Source: Druceiella hillmani
Lineage: Eukaryota > Arthropoda > Insecta > Lepidoptera > Hepialidae
NCBI GenBank assembly: GCA_039881145.1
Contig: JAYKKI010000038.1
Coordinates: forward strand, 1,767,001-1,831,000
DNA: 64,000 nucleotides
Direction: 5' to 3'
Below the pieces are notes generated by a model, which had not been told where the DNA came from, made no database searches, and saw nothing but the letters and a program-made list of their open reading frames with translations. Below, piece by piece: positions 61,963 through 64,000 of the stretch. The translations under genes and the position numbers were made by a program. Position 1 is the first letter of the stretch, and each line of letters begins with the position of its first letter.

Positions 61963-62056
61963 CTTTTTCTTTCCCTCTCCCTCTCGCTCTCTCTCTCTCT
62001 CTGTCTCTTTCTCTCTATATATCTCCCTCTCTCTTTTAATTCCCTCTCCTCTTCCC
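61963..62056 (+). repeat. (CT)n polypyrimidine tract
   Basis: CTCTCGCTCTCTCTCTCTCT and further CT-rich runs for about 95 bp. The serine/leucine-rich frame across it (61922-62146) is an artefact of the repeat. Confidence 0.9.
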
Positions 62057-62985
62057 ACTTTCCATCGACCTCATACTCTTCCACTCCCTGATCCGTGTTC
62101 TCCCCTCATCTACCCCTATATTCTGTATCGCAAATTACGCGTATAATAATAAATCAAAGTGTTTCTATTTTATAATTGTGTTTCCAATAGTCTTTTAGAA
62201 TAGTTCTATCAAATATTAGATTTTATGATGAACTATCTTTAACCAAAATACTGCAGCAAATGGACAAGGCGTGGAATAGATGCCGCACCGAATTGAATTG
62301 AGAAAAAAACACTAACATATATTTTGAAAACTTTGTTATCGATAGAAAATTTGGCATTAAAACTAATGCGAAATAGTCAAACAAATCCGTTTTATTTTTA
62401 AATTAGCATAGTTAATTAGATATTATTCTAATATTTAAAATTTAAATTCAAGGACTAATAAAAAATAAAATCAAAATAATTGTATAAAACTGAGAAGTCA
62501 TTGTTCACCACATTGTTAAACAATATACTATAGTCAGTAGAAAACACGGACAGTCTATATTTAGAATAAAGTAAATTTACAAAACACGTGCAATATTTTA
62601 ATTACTCTTTCATTAAAAATTCTTATCAAAAGTCGGTTAATTTTCTATTTTTAATATAATTTCTTTAGAACTGTAAGCAAGAGACTTCACAAGTTGTAGA
62701 TTTCAGTGCGAAATTCAAAGCGAAATATTTTTGCTTATATCTCAAGAGCTTTTGGGTAAAATTATATTTTTTAAGGCCGAGTAAATTTTTTTATGATTAT
62801 GCCTAAGGAGACTTCTATACCTTTGAGTTTTCTGTTGGTACTTCCGTTCGTCCGCCTGCCATATCCTCAGAGTTATACTGTTTTAGTCCTATATGTATTT
62901 TTTATTTAAATGAGTGCTTCATATCGGCATCTCATTAAATACCCAGCCAAGTATTAACCCACAGGACCTTCGAAATGACTGACAC
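62057..62985. other. AT-rich stretch, mostly unrecognised
   Basis: TTCCGTTCGTCCGCCTGCC at 62846-62864 resembles the TCCGTCC block of dispersed repeats seen at 42885. No gene. Confidence 0.35.
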
Positions 62986-63017
62986 GAACCGTTCTTGGGT
63001 CAGATTTGACCCTAGTA
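62986..63017 (+). repeat. GGGTCA..TGACCC motif, possible piggyBac-type end
   Basis: CGAACCGTTCTTGGGTCAGA followed by TTTGACCCTAG contains the exact inverted repeat GGGTCA/TGACCC (62998-63012). Some insect piggyBac-type elements carry a similar GGGTCAAATTTGACCC near their ends (from memory). No partner end was found. Confidence 0.25.
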
Positions 63018-63172
63018 TTATATGTATATGGTTACTAAGGAAATCGTGTAAATATGCACCATAGTTCTTTGCGTTCTTTTTTCATTAAATTTAATAAGTA
63101 ATGAAAATAAAAATTTCATATTCCAATATACTGATTTAAGTAATTTATTAACCACATACTATAAATAATAAA

Positions 63173-63205
63173 TACTAAATAATGTAGATCCTACATTATT
63201 TAGTA
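63173..63205. repeat. 15-bp perfect hairpin, 3-nt loop
   Basis: TACTAAATAATGTAG, ATC, CTACATTATTTAGTA. A partial third copy of the arm (ACTATAAATAATAAATACTA) precedes it. Confidence 0.75.
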
Positions 63206-63577
63206 AAAGGGAATATAATATTTTTAAATGTATAATGTGTATGGACATATAAAACGATAGTTTTAAAATTTTGTTTATGTATAAACCTTGTAATCAAGAC
63301 AAATCAAAACAAATACAAAGATTTTCTTTGGCTGCTTGTTTAGTCAATTTTGAAATTGCAGGTGATGTTGAAAATGATGGTTCACCAGCGTGCTGAGCCA
63401 AATTACGAATTTGGTTTATTACTTGTGAAAATGTAGCTACTAGTAACGTTTTTCGCTATTGTATATAGGCTGTTACAATATTATACTCACATTCTCCAAA
63501 AAACGATGTCGTTTAGCAAGGTAGTCTACTTTCCATCTATTATTTGCAGCAGTAAATAAAAGGAAAGCAATATATGC

Positions 63578-63579
<2 letters not shown>
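63206..63579. other. AT-rich stretch, nothing recognised
   Basis: A slightly balanced patch near 63340-63420 has no motif. Confidence 0.3.

Positions 63580-63608
<29 letters not shown>
63580..63608. repeat. (TA)n microsatellite, about 29 bp
   Basis: Uninterrupted TA run. Confidence 0.9.
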
Positions 63609-64000
63609 ACGTATTTAAGGAAACAACTTAGGCCATTGATTTGTTATTATCTTGTAGTTATAACACGAGACTTCTTTATTCAATGTATCAACGCCAATTT
63701 CTTGTAATCTAAAATTATTAGTGTTTTTTTATTTACGTGATTACTAACTTCTGAGCTATGATTTAAAATACAAAGAAGAGTCATATTTTTATTCTTCTTA
63801 AAGATGCACGATACGACGACCGCAGTATCTTTGATGAATATAAAATAAGTTCAATGTAACTTTTTTCCTATTAACTATGTAACTATTTTTGGGGATATTT
63901 TTTTTTACGTGTAGTTACTATTAAAATTATTTGTTTTTATAGTAATTTCTGCTTTAGTTGGTAAGAAGTTAAAAAAATATCAATTTTAACATATGAAGTT
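63609..64000. other. AT-rich stretch to window end
   Basis: No coding or repeat signal. Confidence 0.3.

Noticed and set aside
61922..62146. Serine/leucine/proline-rich frame
   Set aside because: It translates the (CT)n tract. No domain, start context or composition supports a gene.

Overview
The window reads as non-genic nuclear DNA from an insect, most likely a moth or butterfly. It is strongly AT-rich and has no long open reading frame, no rRNA or tRNA gene and no operon-like order. It is full of transposon relics, inverted repeats and (TA)n runs. The lepidopteran assignment rests on fragments I recognise from memory of repeats common in that order: Helitron/Lep1-type sequence (about 2479-2515 and 49540-49895), an inverted-end element bounded by GACTTCAAAAAA/GGAGG (59081-60232), tails of the kind GGAACCTTTG..GTGCG (40430-40470, 57695-57730), and a non-LTR retrotransposon with a familiar moth-type ORF1. 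No search was run.

Layout. 1-9 kb: AT-rich background with a Penelope-like inverted pair carrying hammerhead-ribozyme motifs (2528-2800), the 5' third of a Tc1-type transposase gene (3045-3426) and a decayed piggyBac transposase (7051-8330). 9-15 kb: (TA)n runs, diverged tandem repeats, a PIF/Harbinger transposase fragment with an inverted copy of its own 3' end (10978-11596), and a 1.6-kb element with about 210-bp inverted ends (13222-14798). 15-25 kb: a non-LTR retrotransposon that keeps its 5' side and loses its 3' side (15740-16985), a second Penelope-like copy (20461-20611), a less AT-rich unidentified island (22450-23610) and a possible terminal exon (24232-24430). 25-45 kb: a RTE-like LINE 3' end (27905-28036), a 685-bp inverted repeat around a (TA)n core (31041-33230), a tRNA-SINE-like foldback (40505-40830), a perfect 20-bp hairpin (41941-41985) and a GC-rich island with a duplicated peptide motif (44700-45446). 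45-64 kb: a (TA)n palindrome, a Lep1-like element, a giant near-identical inverted repeat (arms about 2.87 kb, 51523-57676), a 162-bp tandem repeat (57957-58446), a LINE relic, the GACTTC-ended element and one short GC-rich coding-like segment on the minus strand (60967-61191).

Nothing here works together as a pathway. The common thread is repeated insertion, decay and inverted duplication of mobile DNA. The strongest points for follow-up are the 6-kb palindrome, the hammerhead-bearing Penelope-like pair, and the two or three short coding-like islands that the repeats do not explain.
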